Assembly: GCA_963705495.1 (NCBI GenBank)
Contig: CAVPJQ010000005.1
Span: forward strand, 186,001 to 250,000
Direction: 5' to 3'
Source of the DNA: DATBVX01 sp963705495
GTDB lineage: Bacteria > Pseudomonadota > Gammaproteobacteria > Steroidobacterales > Steroidobacteraceae
Length of the DNA: 64,000 nucleotides
The notes beneath the pieces were generated by a model. That model saw only the letters and a program-made list of their open reading frames with translations. It was not told where the DNA came from and made no database searches. Both the position numbers and the translations under genes were made by a program. Below, in pieces: positions 37,230-46,243 of the stretch; the first letter of the stretch is position 1; each line of letters begins with the position of its first letter.

Positions 37230-39212
37230 ATGGGGCATTTCATCACAGGGGGCACCGGCTTCATTGGCCGGCGCCTCGTTGTCGAGCTTGCTGGACGCGG
37301 CGAGCGGATATACGTCCTAGTGAGGCCCGGGTCGCGCGCCAGGCTCGATTCCCTGATCGAGGCGTGCGGCGAGCGGGGCAAGCTCCTCACGCCCGTCTTT
37401 GGCGATCTGGGCGAGGAGCGCCTCGGGATCGCGGCGCCCGAGAGCGCGCGCCTGCGTGGACAGATTCGCCACCTCTTTCATCTCGGTGCGCTCTACGATC
37501 TCGATGCGGACGCGGGGCAGCTCGAGCGCGCGAACGTGCTCGGCACACGCCATGCGCTCGACTTCGCCCACGAGATCGAAGCCGGCTGCTTCCATCTGGT
37601 GAGCTCGATCGCCGCTGCCGGCCGCTATCGCGGCACCTTCACCGAGGAGATGTTCGAGCAGGCCACTGACCTCGATCATCCGTACTTTCGCACCAAGCAC
37701 GAATCGGAAGCGCTCGTGCGCAGCACCTGTCGCGTGCCGTGGCGCATCTACCGCCCGGGGATGGTGGTCGGCGACTCGCGCTCGGGCGTGATGGACAAGA
37801 TCGACGGCCCCTATTACCTGTTCAAGACGATCCAGAAGCTCAGGAACAATGTGCCGCGCTGGGTGCCCCTGATCGGTTTCGAGGGTGGCCACGTCAATCT
37901 AGTGCCGGTGGATTTCGTCGTCGCAGCCCTGGCGCACCTCGCGCACGCTCCCGGCCAGGATCGCTGCTGTTTTCACCTGACCGATCCGCACGATTACCGC
38001 GTCGGCGAAGTGGCGAACGTGTTCGCCCGGGCGGCGCACGCGCCCACCATGACCGTGCGCCTCGAGCCGAGCCTGCTCTCGGCGCTGCCGCACCTGGCGG
38101 GGACCAGTGGCGAGGTGGTGCGCCCACTGCAACGGATCGTCGATCAGACGCTGCGTGACCTCGGCCTGCCGCAGGTCGTCATCGGGCTCCTCAATCACCC
38201 GACGTCGTTCGATGCGCGACGCGCGCAGTCGCTGCTCGAACCGGCGGGCATTCGCGTACCGCGCCTCGAGGACTACGCATGGCGGCTGTGGGACTACTGG
38301 GAGCGCCGGCTCGACCCGGATCTCTACAAGGACCGCAGCCTTCGTGGCAGCGTCGCGGGCAAGAAAGTGCTCATCACGGGAGGTTCTTCCGGCATCGGCC
38401 GCGCTACCGCGCTCAAACTCGCGGAGGCGGGTGCGGATGTCCTCATCGTCGCGCGCGATGCCGAGAAGCTCGCCGGCGTGCGCGAAGAGATTGCCTCGCG
38501 CGGCGGACGCGTCAGCACCTATAGCTGCGACATCGGCGATGCCGCGGCCTGCGATAGTTTCCTCGCACAGTTGCTCGCCGAGCACGGGCACGTGGATGTG
38601 CTCATCAACAACGCGGGCCGCTCCATCCGGCGAGCCATCGAGCACACCTACGATCGCTTCCATGATTTCGAACGGCTGATGCGCATCAACTTCTTTGCTG
38701 CCGTCCGCGTGACGCTGGGCCTGCTGCCCGCGATGGTGAAGAACGGCGGCGGGCACGTGATCAATATCTCCTCCATCGGCGTGCTGAGCAACGCGCCCCG
38801 CTTCGCGGGCTACAACGCCTCGAAGGCTGCGCTCGAGGCGTTCTCCCGCTGCGCCGGCGCCGAATATAGTGAGCGAGGTGTGCGCTTCACGGTCATCAAC
38901 ATGCCCCTGGTGCGCACGCCGATGGTGGCACCGACCCGCATCTACGAGCAGTTTCCCCTCATCCGGGCGGAACAGGCCGCGGACCTGGTGTGCGAGGCGG
39001 TCATCCACCAGCCGCAACGCCTTGCGACCAGGCTCGGCACCTTTGCGCAACTCGTCGGGCTGTTTGCGCCGCGCATCGGCGAGATCATCATGAGCGAGAG
39101 CTTCAAGATGTTCCCGGATTCGGACGCGGCCGTCGGCGCGCCCGAAGGCAGGGCGCGCGCCTCTCCGGAAATGATCGCGTTTGCCAGCCTGATGCGCGGC
39201 ATCCACTGGTGA
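37230..39212 (+). CDS. Two-domain fatty acyl-CoA reductase (alcohol-forming)
   Basis: A 660-residue fusion of two NAD(P)-binding domains. The N-terminal extended-SDR reductase has GGTGFIGR (residues 7-14) and YFRTKHESE (YxxxK). The C-terminal classical SDR has GGSSGIGRATAL, NNAGRS, INISSIG and YNASK. Length and layout match the Marinobacter Maqu_2220-type reductase (about 660 residues), which reduces fatty acyl-CoA through the aldehyde to the alcohol. The product would feed the adjacent WS/DGAT. It overlaps the aldehyde dehydrogenase start by four bases. Substrate chain length cannot be read from the sequence. Confidence 0.88.
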   Translation: MGHFITGGTGFIGRRLVVELAGRGERIYVLVRPGSRARLDSLIEACGERGKLLTPVFGDLGEERLGIAAPESARLRGQIRHLFHLGALYDLDADAGQLERANVLGTRHALDFAHEIEAGCFHLVSSIAAAGRYRGTFTEEMFEQATDLDHPYFRTKHESEALVRSTCRVPWRIYRPGMVVGDSRSGVMDKIDGPYYLFKTIQKLRNNVPRWVPLIGFEGGHVNLVPVDFVVAALAHLAHAPGQDRCCFHLTDPHDYRVGEVANVFARAAHAPTMTVRLEPSLLSALPHLAGTSGEVVRPLQRIVDQTLRDLGLPQVVIGLLNHPTSFDARRAQSLLEPAGIRVPRLEDYAWRLWDYWERRLDPDLYKDRSLRGSVAGKKVLITGGSSGIGRATALKLAEAGADVLIVARDAEKLAGVREEIASRGGRVSTYSCDIGDAAACDSFLAQLLAEHGHVDVLINNAGRSIRRAIEHTYDRFHDFERLMRINFFAAVRVTLGLLPAMVKNGGGHVINISSIGVLSNAPRFAGYNASKAALEAFSRCAGAEYSERGVRFTVINMPLVRTPMVAPTRIYEQFPLIRAEQAADLVCEAVIHQPQRLATRLGTFAQLVGLFAPRIGEIIMSESFKMFPDSDAAVGAPEGRARASPEMIAFASLMRGIHW

Positions 39213-40663
39213 GCGACTCATCGTCCCAAACCACGTCGAGTTCCGCGGACTCCGGTCTGCAGGAGCTCCTGGCACTGCAGCGCGCGGCTTTTCTCGCCGA
39301 TGGCGAGCCAGGCGAGCGCGTGCGCGTCGACCGGATCGAGCGCGGTCTCGATCTTCTCGTCAGACACGAGCGCGAGATTTGTGAAGCACTGGCTCAGGAC
39401 TACGGGCAACGTCCGGCTGCCCTCACGCGTTTGGCGGATATCCTGCCCGCCGTGCTGGCGTTCAAGGATGCGCGGCGCAACGTGCGCCGCTGGATGAGAC
39501 CCGAGCGATGCCGCCTGAGGCTGCCGGTCGGCGTGCCGGGCGCGCGAGCGCAGATCGTCTACCAGGCACTGGGCGTTGTCGGACTGCTGAGTCCGTGGAA
39601 CTTCCCGGTCAATCTCACCTTTGCGCCGCTTGCAGGAATTCTCGCCGCGGGCAACCGGTGTCTCATCAAGCCTTCCGAGATTACGCCCGCCACTGCATCC
39701 CTCATGCAACGGCTGCTGAAGGAATCCTTCGATGCGAGTGAGGTCGCGGTCGTTCTCGGCGGACCGGAGCTGGCCCAAGCGTTCGCCCGGCTCCCCTTCG
39801 ATCATCTGCTTTTCACCGGTTCAGCCGCAGTCGGCCGGCAGGTGATGGAGGCTGCCGCAGCGCATCTTGTGCCGGTGACACTCGAGCTTGGCGGCAAGTG
39901 TCCGACTGTGATTAGCCGCTCCGCCGATCTCGAGCAGGCGGTCGATCGCATCCTGTGCGGCAAGCTCTTGAACGCCGGACAGATGTGCCTTGCGCCCGAC
40001 TATGTGCTCGCGCCGCGCGAGGCCATCGATCCGTTCGTCGAGAGCGCGCGGCGCTGGCTCGCCCGCGCCTATCCGCGCCTCTACGCCAACCCGGACTACA
40101 CCACGATAGTGAGCGAGCACCACGTACAGCGCATCGAGGAGCTCGCGGCGGATGCGCGCGCGAAGGGCGCCACAGTGATTGCGTTGCCGCCCGCGGGCGC
40201 TCCGTCACCACCCGTGCGAAAGCTCCTTGCGCCATGCCTGGTGCTGGGCGCAACCGACGATATGCGGCTCATGCAAGAGGAGATCTTCGGGCCGCTGCTG
40301 CCGCTACGCTCCTACGGCAGGATCGAGGAGGCGATCGCCGAGATCAACCGGCGACCGGCGCCGCTCGCGCTCTACTACTTCGGCGCGGATCGCGCCGAGG
40401 AACAAGCGCTCCTCGCCGGCACCCGCTCGGGCGGTGTCACGGTGAACGACATCGCCACGCACTTTCTCGCGCAGGAGCTGCCATTTGGGGGCATCGGCGC
40501 GAGCGGTATAGGCGAATACCACGGCTGGCATGGATTCCGGCGCTTCAGCCACGCGCGCGCGGTATTTCGCCAGACGCGTCTTGACGTTGCCGGTCTCGTT
40601 GGCTTGCGACCTCCCTACGGCCGTCGCCTGCAGCGCAGCCTCAGCCTCCTCATCCGCCGCTGA
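39209..40663 (+). CDS. Aldehyde dehydrogenase (coniferyl-aldehyde dehydrogenase type)
   Basis: A 484-residue ALDH-superfamily enzyme. It has LLSPWNFPVNLTFAPLAGILAAGN (cofactor domain), FTGSAAVGRQV, the catalytic Glu in VTLELGGKCP and the catalytic Cys in NAGQMCLAPDYVL, then QEEIFGPLLPL. The short N-terminus and hydrophobic basic C-terminus resemble fatty/coniferyl aldehyde dehydrogenases. The GTG start at 39209 overlaps the reductase stop (GTGA), so the two are co-translated. It probably oxidises fatty aldehydes released by the reductase or by wax turnover; its stop directly abuts that of the convergent acyl-CoA ligase. Confidence 0.88.
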   Translation: MSDSSSQTTSSSADSGLQELLALQRAAFLADGEPGERVRVDRIERGLDLLVRHEREICEALAQDYGQRPAALTRLADILPAVLAFKDARRNVRRWMRPERCRLRLPVGVPGARAQIVYQALGVVGLLSPWNFPVNLTFAPLAGILAAGNRCLIKPSEITPATASLMQRLLKESFDASEVAVVLGGPELAQAFARLPFDHLLFTGSAAVGRQVMEAAAAHLVPVTLELGGKCPTVISRSADLEQAVDRILCGKLLNAGQMCLAPDYVLAPREAIDPFVESARRWLARAYPRLYANPDYTTIVSEHHVQRIEELAADARAKGATVIALPPAGAPSPPVRKLLAPCLVLGATDDMRLMQEEIFGPLLPLRSYGRIEEAIAEINRRPAPLALYYFGADRAEEQALLAGTRSGGVTVNDIATHFLAQELPFGGIGASGIGEYHGWHGFRRFSHARAVFRQTRLDVAGLVGLRPPYGRRLQRSLSLLIRR

Positions 40664-42307
40664 TCAAGCGGCGCGCGCCGCCTCTACCTGCGCGAGCTCA
40701 CGGCGCAGAACCTTGCCGACGTTGCTCTTGGGGAGCGAGGCGCGAAACTCGATGTGCTTTGGAACCTTGTAGCGTGTGAGGCGCGCGCGACAGTGCTCGA
40801 GCAACTCCTCCATGCTGACCGCGGCACCGGGTCGGGTCGCGACGAAAATCTTCACGGCCTGGCCCGAGTGCGGATCCGGCACACCGATGCAGCCGCATTC
40901 GAGGACGGCTGGATGCTCCGCGACGACGGCTTCGATCTCGTTCGGGAACACCTTGAATCCGGAGACGATGATGAGGTCCTTCTTGCGATCGACGATGCGC
41001 ACGAATCCTTCGGCGTCGACGATCGCGATGTCTCCGGTATGGAGCCACCCGTCGCAGGTGATCGTCTTGGCGGTCTCATCGGGGCGGTTCCAGTAACCAA
41101 GCATGACCTGCGGACCGCGCACGCAAAGCTCGCCTGCTACACCGGGTGGCAGTTCGAGATCCTCTTCACGCACGCTGATTTCGGTCGAGGGCACCGGAAC
41201 ACCGACCGTGCCGATGCGCGGCTTGTCGGGGATGTTGCAGGCCACCACCGGAGAACTCTCCGTCAGTCCGTAACCTTCGAGCAACGGCCGTCCGGTGATC
41301 GCGTGCCATCGCTCAGCGACCACTGGGTGCAGCGCCATGCCTCCTGCGACGCCGAGCTTCAGGCTCGAGAAGTCGAGCCGGCCGAATTGCGGATGATTGA
41401 GGAGCGCGTTGTACAGGGTGTTGACGCCCGTGATTATGGAGAAGCGCCACTTGCCGAGCTCGCTCACGAAGCCCGGTATGTCCCTCGGGTTCGTAATGAG
41501 CACGTTCAAACCTCCGTGCTGCATGAACACCAGGCAATTACAGGTGAGACAAAAGATGTGATAGATGGGAAGAGCCGTGATCACCACCTCGCGGCCCGGC
41601 TCGACGAGATCCTTCCAGAACGCGGCCACCTGCAACAGGTTCGCCACCATGTTACGGTGGGTGAGCATGCTGCCCTTGGGCACGCCCGTGGTACCGCCCG
41701 TGTATTGGAGAAAGGCGAGGTCCTGCCCGATGATCTCGGGCGCACGAAAAACACCGCGGCTGCCAGACGCGAGCGCATCGCGGAACCAGACGGCTCCCGG
41801 CAGGCTGTACGACGGCACCATGTGCTTGATGTGCCGAACGACGAAGTTGACTGCGACGCGCTTCGGATTGGGCACGAGATCCGCAACACTCGTGAGGACG
41901 ATGTGTTCGACCTGCGTATCGGCGCGCACCTCCGCGAGTACGTTCGCGAAGTTTTCCAGCACCACCACGCAACGCGCCCCGGAGTCGCTCAGTTGATGTC
42001 TGAGCTCACGTGGCGTGTACTGCGGATTGGTGTTGACGACCGTGAGGCCGGCGCGCAGCGCCCCGTACAGCGCCACCGGGTACTGCAGCAGGTTCGGCAT
42101 CATTAGCGCAATGCGCTCCCCTTTACGGAGCCCAAGGCCGGTGAGATAGGTCGCAAACTGGCTCGACAGCCGCTCGAGGTCCGCGTAGGTCAAAGTGACG
42201 CCGAGATTGTGATAGGCGGGCCGCGACGCGAAACGCCGGCAGCTCTCCTCGAAGATCGACGCCAGCGAGGGGTAGGCGTCGGCATCAATTCCACTGCTGA
42301 TAGACAT
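40664..42307 (-). CDS. fadD: Long-chain fatty-acid--CoA ligase (FadD type)
   Basis: A 547-residue ANL-superfamily adenylating enzyme that activates fatty acids to acyl-CoA. It carries the P-loop YTGGTTGVPKGSML, the EGYGLTESSPV motif, GWLHTGDIA, DRKKDLIIVSGFKVFPNEIE (the FadD signature motif) and the catalytic lysine in NVGKVLRREL. MMPNLLQYPVALYGALRAGLTVVNTNP is close to E. coli FadD. The ATG at 42307 (MSISSGIDADAYPS) fits the family start; the frame extends upstream without homology. It supplies acyl-CoA to both reductase and ester synthase. Confidence 0.92.
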   Translation of the reverse strand: MSISSGIDADAYPSLASIFEESCRRFASRPAYHNLGVTLTYADLERLSSQFATYLTGLGLRKGERIALMMPNLLQYPVALYGALRAGLTVVNTNPQYTPRELRHQLSDSGARCVVVLENFANVLAEVRADTQVEHIVLTSVADLVPNPKRVAVNFVVRHIKHMVPSYSLPGAVWFRDALASGSRGVFRAPEIIGQDLAFLQYTGGTTGVPKGSMLTHRNMVANLLQVAAFWKDLVEPGREVVITALPIYHIFCLTCNCLVFMQHGGLNVLITNPRDIPGFVSELGKWRFSIITGVNTLYNALLNHPQFGRLDFSSLKLGVAGGMALHPVVAERWHAITGRPLLEGYGLTESSPVVACNIPDKPRIGTVGVPVPSTEISVREEDLELPPGVAGELCVRGPQVMLGYWNRPDETAKTITCDGWLHTGDIAIVDAEGFVRIVDRKKDLIIVSGFKVFPNEIEAVVAEHPAVLECGCIGVPDPHSGQAVKIFVATRPGAAVSMEELLEHCRARLTRYKVPKHIEFRASLPKSNVGKVLRRELAQVEAARAA

Positions 42308-42496
42308 CGGGGCAGGCCTCCATGAATGGATAGCGCAGGGTCTGGTCTTCCTGAGCTTGCAACTCCCTGTTGCCATGGTGCGCGCATTTCGCGGGCCGGG
42401 AACATTCGGAAAAACCACTAACCCGATGCGACAAGCGCACAACCGCGGGGCCGGAGTCAACCCGAGCGGAAATACCGCGCAACGGTCGCAAAGTGC

Positions 42497-44215
42497 CTAC
42501 TGCACCCTGACGCGGATCAGCTCCTCGCGGTTCGCATCGAGCACGTGCACGGCACAGGCGATGCACGGGTCGAAACTGTGGATGGTGCGCAGGATCTCGA
42601 TCGGCTGCTTGGGATCGTGCAGGGTGTGACCGACGAGCGCGGCTTCGTAGGCACCCGGCTGACCCGTCGCATCGCGCGGCCCCGCGTTCCAAGTGCTTGG
42701 CACGACGGCCTGGTAGTTGGCGATCTTCCCGTCTTCGATCACGATCCAGTGCGCGAGCGCGCCACGCGGCGCTTCCATGAAACCAGCCCCGCGCGCCTGG
42801 CGCGGCCATGACGAGGGGTCCCACAACTTCTCGTTGAACGTGCGCGTCTCGCCCTTGCGGATGTTGGCGATGAGCGCGTCGTACCAGCCCTGCATGGAAT
42901 CGGCCAGTAGCTTGGTCTCGAGCGTGCGCGCAGCGACGCGGCCGAGCGTCGAATACAGCGCCTGCACCGGGAGCTCGAGCTTCTGCAGCGTCGAGTCGAC
43001 CAGCGCTTTCGCCTGCTCGTTGCCGTTTGCATAGAGGAGCAGCATGCGTGCCAGCGGCCCCACTTCCATCGCCTTGCCCTTCCAGCGCGGCGACTTGAGC
43101 CACGAATAGCTCTGCTCGACCTGCAACTGCTCGTACGGCGGCTTCGGTCCCGTGTAGTGCAGGTTGGTCTCACCCGCATAGGGATGCAGCCCCTGCTCCT
43201 TGCCGCCGGAATACTCGTAGTAGGAGCGCGCGACGTATTCCTTGATCTCCTCGGGGTTTTCGAGATCCACCGGTTCGATGTGCGACAAATCGCGCCCCAG
43301 GATCGCACCGCGCGGAAACAGGAAGCTGTCCGGATGGTTCATGCCGCGCGCGGGCAGATCGCCGTAGCAGAGGAAGTTGCCGAGCCCCTCGCCCTGCGAG
43401 CCCCAGTCCTTGTAGAAGCTCGCGATGGCGAGCGTGTCCGGCACGTACGCCTGGTCGACGAAAGCGCGCATGCGCGTGATGATCGACTGCACCTGCGCGA
43501 GACGCTTGGAGTTCACGGCCGAATCCGACTCGAGGTCGATCGGGTTGGGCGCGCCGCCCACCAGGAAGTGCGGGTGCGGATTTTTGCCGCCGAAGATGGC
43601 GTGCAGCTGCGCCACTTCCCGCTGCCAGGCGAGCGCATCGAGGTAGTGCGCGACGGCGAGCAGGTTCGCCTCGGGCGGCAGCTTGTAGGCCGGATGGCCC
43701 CAGTAGGCGTTGGCGAAGATGCCAAGCTGTCCCGCCTCGACGAAGTCCTTCACCTTCTTCTGCACGTCGGCGAAATATCCCGGCGAGGAGCGGGGATAGG
43801 ACGACAGGCTCTGCGCGAGCTCTGCGGTCGCGCGCGGATCGGCGCTGAGCGCGGAGACGACATCGACCCAGTCGAGCGCGTGCAGATGATAGAAATGCAT
43901 CACGTGATCGTGGATGTACTGCGCGCCGATCATGAGGTTGCGCACCAGGTCGGCGTTCGGTGGCACCTCGTACTTGAGCGCGTCCTCCACCGCGCGCACC
44001 GACGCGATGCCGTGCACCAGCGTGCACACGCCACAGATGCGCTGCGCGAACGCCCACGCGTCGCGCGGATCGCGGCCGCGCAGGATCACTTCGATGCCGC
44101 GCACCATGGTTCCGGACGAATAGGCCTCGGCGATGCTGTCACCGTCCATCGAAACTTCGATGCGCAGGTGCCCCTCGATGCGCGTCACGGGGTCGACGAC
44201 CACACGGTTACTCAT
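42497..44215 (-). CDS. hynL: [NiFe] hydrogenase large subunit (HynL/HyaB type)
   Basis: A 572-residue catalytic subunit. The L1 motif RICGVCT (Cys61, Cys64) and L2 motif DPCIACAVH (Cys551, Cys554, His557) give the four nickel ligands. After His557 follows a 15-residue tail (VLDANREELIRVRVQ), the peptide an HyaD-type protease removes on nickel insertion. DPVTRIEGHLR starts the protein. It overlaps isp2 by eight bases as the last gene of hyaD-hyaF-hynS-isp1-isp2-hynL. Gene order and partners indicate a group 1 Isp-type (1e-like) uptake enzyme. Confidence 0.96.
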   Translation of the reverse strand: MSNRVVVDPVTRIEGHLRIEVSMDGDSIAEAYSSGTMVRGIEVILRGRDPRDAWAFAQRICGVCTLVHGIASVRAVEDALKYEVPPNADLVRNLMIGAQYIHDHVMHFYHLHALDWVDVVSALSADPRATAELAQSLSSYPRSSPGYFADVQKKVKDFVEAGQLGIFANAYWGHPAYKLPPEANLLAVAHYLDALAWQREVAQLHAIFGGKNPHPHFLVGGAPNPIDLESDSAVNSKRLAQVQSIITRMRAFVDQAYVPDTLAIASFYKDWGSQGEGLGNFLCYGDLPARGMNHPDSFLFPRGAILGRDLSHIEPVDLENPEEIKEYVARSYYEYSGGKEQGLHPYAGETNLHYTGPKPPYEQLQVEQSYSWLKSPRWKGKAMEVGPLARMLLLYANGNEQAKALVDSTLQKLELPVQALYSTLGRVAARTLETKLLADSMQGWYDALIANIRKGETRTFNEKLWDPSSWPRQARGAGFMEAPRGALAHWIVIEDGKIANYQAVVPSTWNAGPRDATGQPGAYEAALVGHTLHDPKQPIEILRTIHSFDPCIACAVHVLDANREELIRVRVQ

Positions 44216-45590
44216 TAGCGGCCCCCTTGGTGTTGACGGGCGCGGCGAGGTTGTCGGCCACGAGTTCCACCAGGCTTTCGACCGGCACGTTCCAGTTGTT
44301 CTCGCGGGCGCCGGCGGCGAAGGTCATGCGGCAGGTGCAGCAGCTCGTCACCACCGATTCGGCGCCGGTTGCGTCGAACTGCTCGCGCTTGATGCGAAAC
44401 GCGGCGGTGCGCAACGGCGCCGCGCGGCCGAGCAGGAGCACGCCCCCACCACCGCCGCAGCAGTAGTTGGTCTTCGCCTTCGATTCGGTTTCGCGCAGGT
44501 CGACTCCGAGCGCCGCGAGCGCTTTGCGCGGCTCGTCGAGCACACCGCCCTTGCGACCGAACTTGCACGGATCGTGGAACGTGACGCGCTTGCCGGGTCC
44601 CAGCGACCTGAGCTTCAGGCGTCCGCTCTCGAGCTCGCGACCGATGAGCTCGGAAATGGCCAGCACCTCGAATGTGAACGGCTCGTCGACGGCGTTCGGG
44701 CCTTCCCAGCGCAGCGCCGGGTAGGCGTGGCCGCACTCGGGCACGATGACGTACTTCGCACCGCAGGCACGCGCCGCATCGACGATCCGCCGCGTTGCCT
44801 TGCGTTGGGCGACCTCATCGCCCGAGATCGCGCCGTGGTTCTCCGCTTCGAATCCGCTGCTAGAGAACGTCCAGTCGAGGCCCAGGTGATTCATCACGCG
44901 TGCGGTCGCCGCGAACGCGCGCCGATAGATCAGCAGGTCCGGCGCGGTGGTGAGCAGCAGGTATTCCGCGTTCGGCTTGTCGAGCGGCGCCGCAATTCCC
45001 TGCACACGCAGTCCTTCGAGCGCGCTGCGCAGAGCATCGGTGCCCGCGCCGAAGATTGCACCGGTGCGCTGCTGCTCGGCGTCAACTGCGCGCAGCTCCG
45101 CCGGCGCGAGACCGGCGGCGGTCAGCGCCTGGCGCGTGATGTGCACGCCGCGCGAGAGGTGCACGCCGACCGGGCAGATCATGTCGCAGCGGCCGCATTC
45201 CGTGCAGGAATCGAACACCAGCTCCTGCCACTCCTGGAGCTCCTCGACCGTGAGGTCGCGCGTCAGCAGCCGTTGCAGGAAACGGAACGGTCCGAGCTCG
45301 CGCCGGTACACCTTCCTCAGCAGCTTGAGCTTGTGGATCGGAGCGTAGCGGCCCTGACCCGTGCCCTCGTAGAAGTGACAGGCCTCGGCGCACATCCCGC
45401 AGTGCAGGCACGACTCCAGGTCGAGCGCCACCGCTGCGTCGGTGTGCTTGATGAACACTTGCTTGGCGCGCGCCACGCGCTCGGCGGCCGTCAGATCGAC
45501 GGGTGGAGCCGCGCTCGCGAGCCGCGCAATGCCCTGCACCAGGTTATCGAGCGCGGCGCGTTCCTCGGTGGCAGCGACGCTGGCGTTCAT
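44208..45590 (-). CDS. isp2: Hydrogenase electron-transfer subunit Isp2 (HdrD/GlpC-like Fe-S protein)
   Basis: A 460-residue iron-sulfur protein. Two ferredoxin clusters are at CLHCGMCAEAC (Cys61-Cys71) and CTECGRCDMIC (Cys129-Cys139). The C-terminal part has two CCG-type domains (PECGHAYPAL; HDPCKFGRKG...YCCGGGGG; SCCTCRM), as in heterodisulfide reductase subunit D. Isp2 is thought to carry electrons between the NiFe dimer and the membrane cytochrome Isp1. Its ATG overlaps the isp1 stop, and its end overlaps hynL. The hynS-isp1-isp2-hynL order matches Thiocapsa and Allochromatium. Confidence 0.92.
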   Translation of the reverse strand: MNASVAATEERAALDNLVQGIARLASAAPPVDLTAAERVARAKQVFIKHTDAAVALDLESCLHCGMCAEACHFYEGTGQGRYAPIHKLKLLRKVYRRELGPFRFLQRLLTRDLTVEELQEWQELVFDSCTECGRCDMICPVGVHLSRGVHITRQALTAAGLAPAELRAVDAEQQRTGAIFGAGTDALRSALEGLRVQGIAAPLDKPNAEYLLLTTAPDLLIYRRAFAATARVMNHLGLDWTFSSSGFEAENHGAISGDEVAQRKATRRIVDAARACGAKYVIVPECGHAYPALRWEGPNAVDEPFTFEVLAISELIGRELESGRLKLRSLGPGKRVTFHDPCKFGRKGGVLDEPRKALAALGVDLRETESKAKTNYCCGGGGGVLLLGRAAPLRTAAFRIKREQFDATGAESVVTSCCTCRMTFAAGARENNWNVPVESLVELVADNLAAPVNTKGAANE

Positions 45591-46243
45591 GCCTGGACTC
45601 CCCGGCGCGCGAGTGCGGCGCCGATCTGGAAACGCAGCGGAAGTCCCGTGATGCAGTGGAAGATCTTGCCGAAGGGCAGCCAGACCATGAGCGCCTCGAC
45701 GCTCAGGATGTGCAGCCCGATCATGGCCTCGTGCCGCTCCGGGAACAGGTGCGCATAGGTCACGATGCCGGTCACGAGTGGACCGCAGGTGAGCAGCACG
45801 CTGATGTAGTCGTCGGCGTCGGTGATCACCTTGAGGACCGGATGGATCATGCGCCGCACGAGCAATGCGATCAGGATGGCGAGCGTGATGGCGGCGAGAA
45901 TCAGGATCACCTGGTTCGGCAGTCCCGGCCAGCCGAATCCGAGAATCGATTTCATGAACGGGATATGCGGCACGAAGAACAGGAAGGTCGCGAACCAGCC
46001 AAGATGCCACGCGTAACCGGTGATGTGCTGGAACGTGATGTTCTTCTCGAGCTCGTGCGGCGGTACCGAGCGCATCGCCACCGCTCGCAGCCCGGCCATG
46101 ATCCGGCTGTTGGCGCGTGGCGTCGAACGATCCTTGCGGCGTCGCAGTAGCACCGCGCCGGCCACTCGCCACACGATGCCGATCACCATGATCGTCGTGG
46201 CCCAATACATCGCCGGGCCGCGCGCGAAATCGAGCAGCGTCAT
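45587..46243 (-). CDS. isp1: Hydrogenase membrane cytochrome b subunit Isp1 (NarI-like)
   Basis: A 218-residue protein with about five membrane helices (for example MYWATTIMVIGIVWRVAGAV, GWFATFLFFVPHI, VILILAAITLAILIALLV, ISVLLTCGPLVTGIVTYAHLF) and histidines placed for b-type heme, as in nitrate reductase gamma. It would pass electrons from H2 to the quinone pool. Its ATG overlaps the true hynS stop (ATGA). Because hynS is frameshifted just upstream, the raw frame falsely joins hynS and isp1 into one 570-residue product. Confidence 0.9.
   Translation of the reverse strand: MTLLDFARGPAMYWATTIMVIGIVWRVAGAVLLRRRKDRSTPRANSRIMAGLRAVAMRSVPPHELEKNITFQHITGYAWHLGWFATFLFFVPHIPFMKSILGFGWPGLPNQVILILAAITLAILIALLVRRMIHPVLKVITDADDYISVLLTCGPLVTGIVTYAHLFPERHEAMIGLHILSVEALMVWLPFGKIFHCITGLPLRFQIGAALARRGVQA

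Noticed and set aside
42292..42346. An N-terminal extension of FadD in another frame reading YPFMEACPDVYQQWN
   Set aside because: Its spacing does not fit the YP-x2-VP-x2-I start of FadD, and the ATG at 42307 gives a reasonable start without invoking a frameshift.
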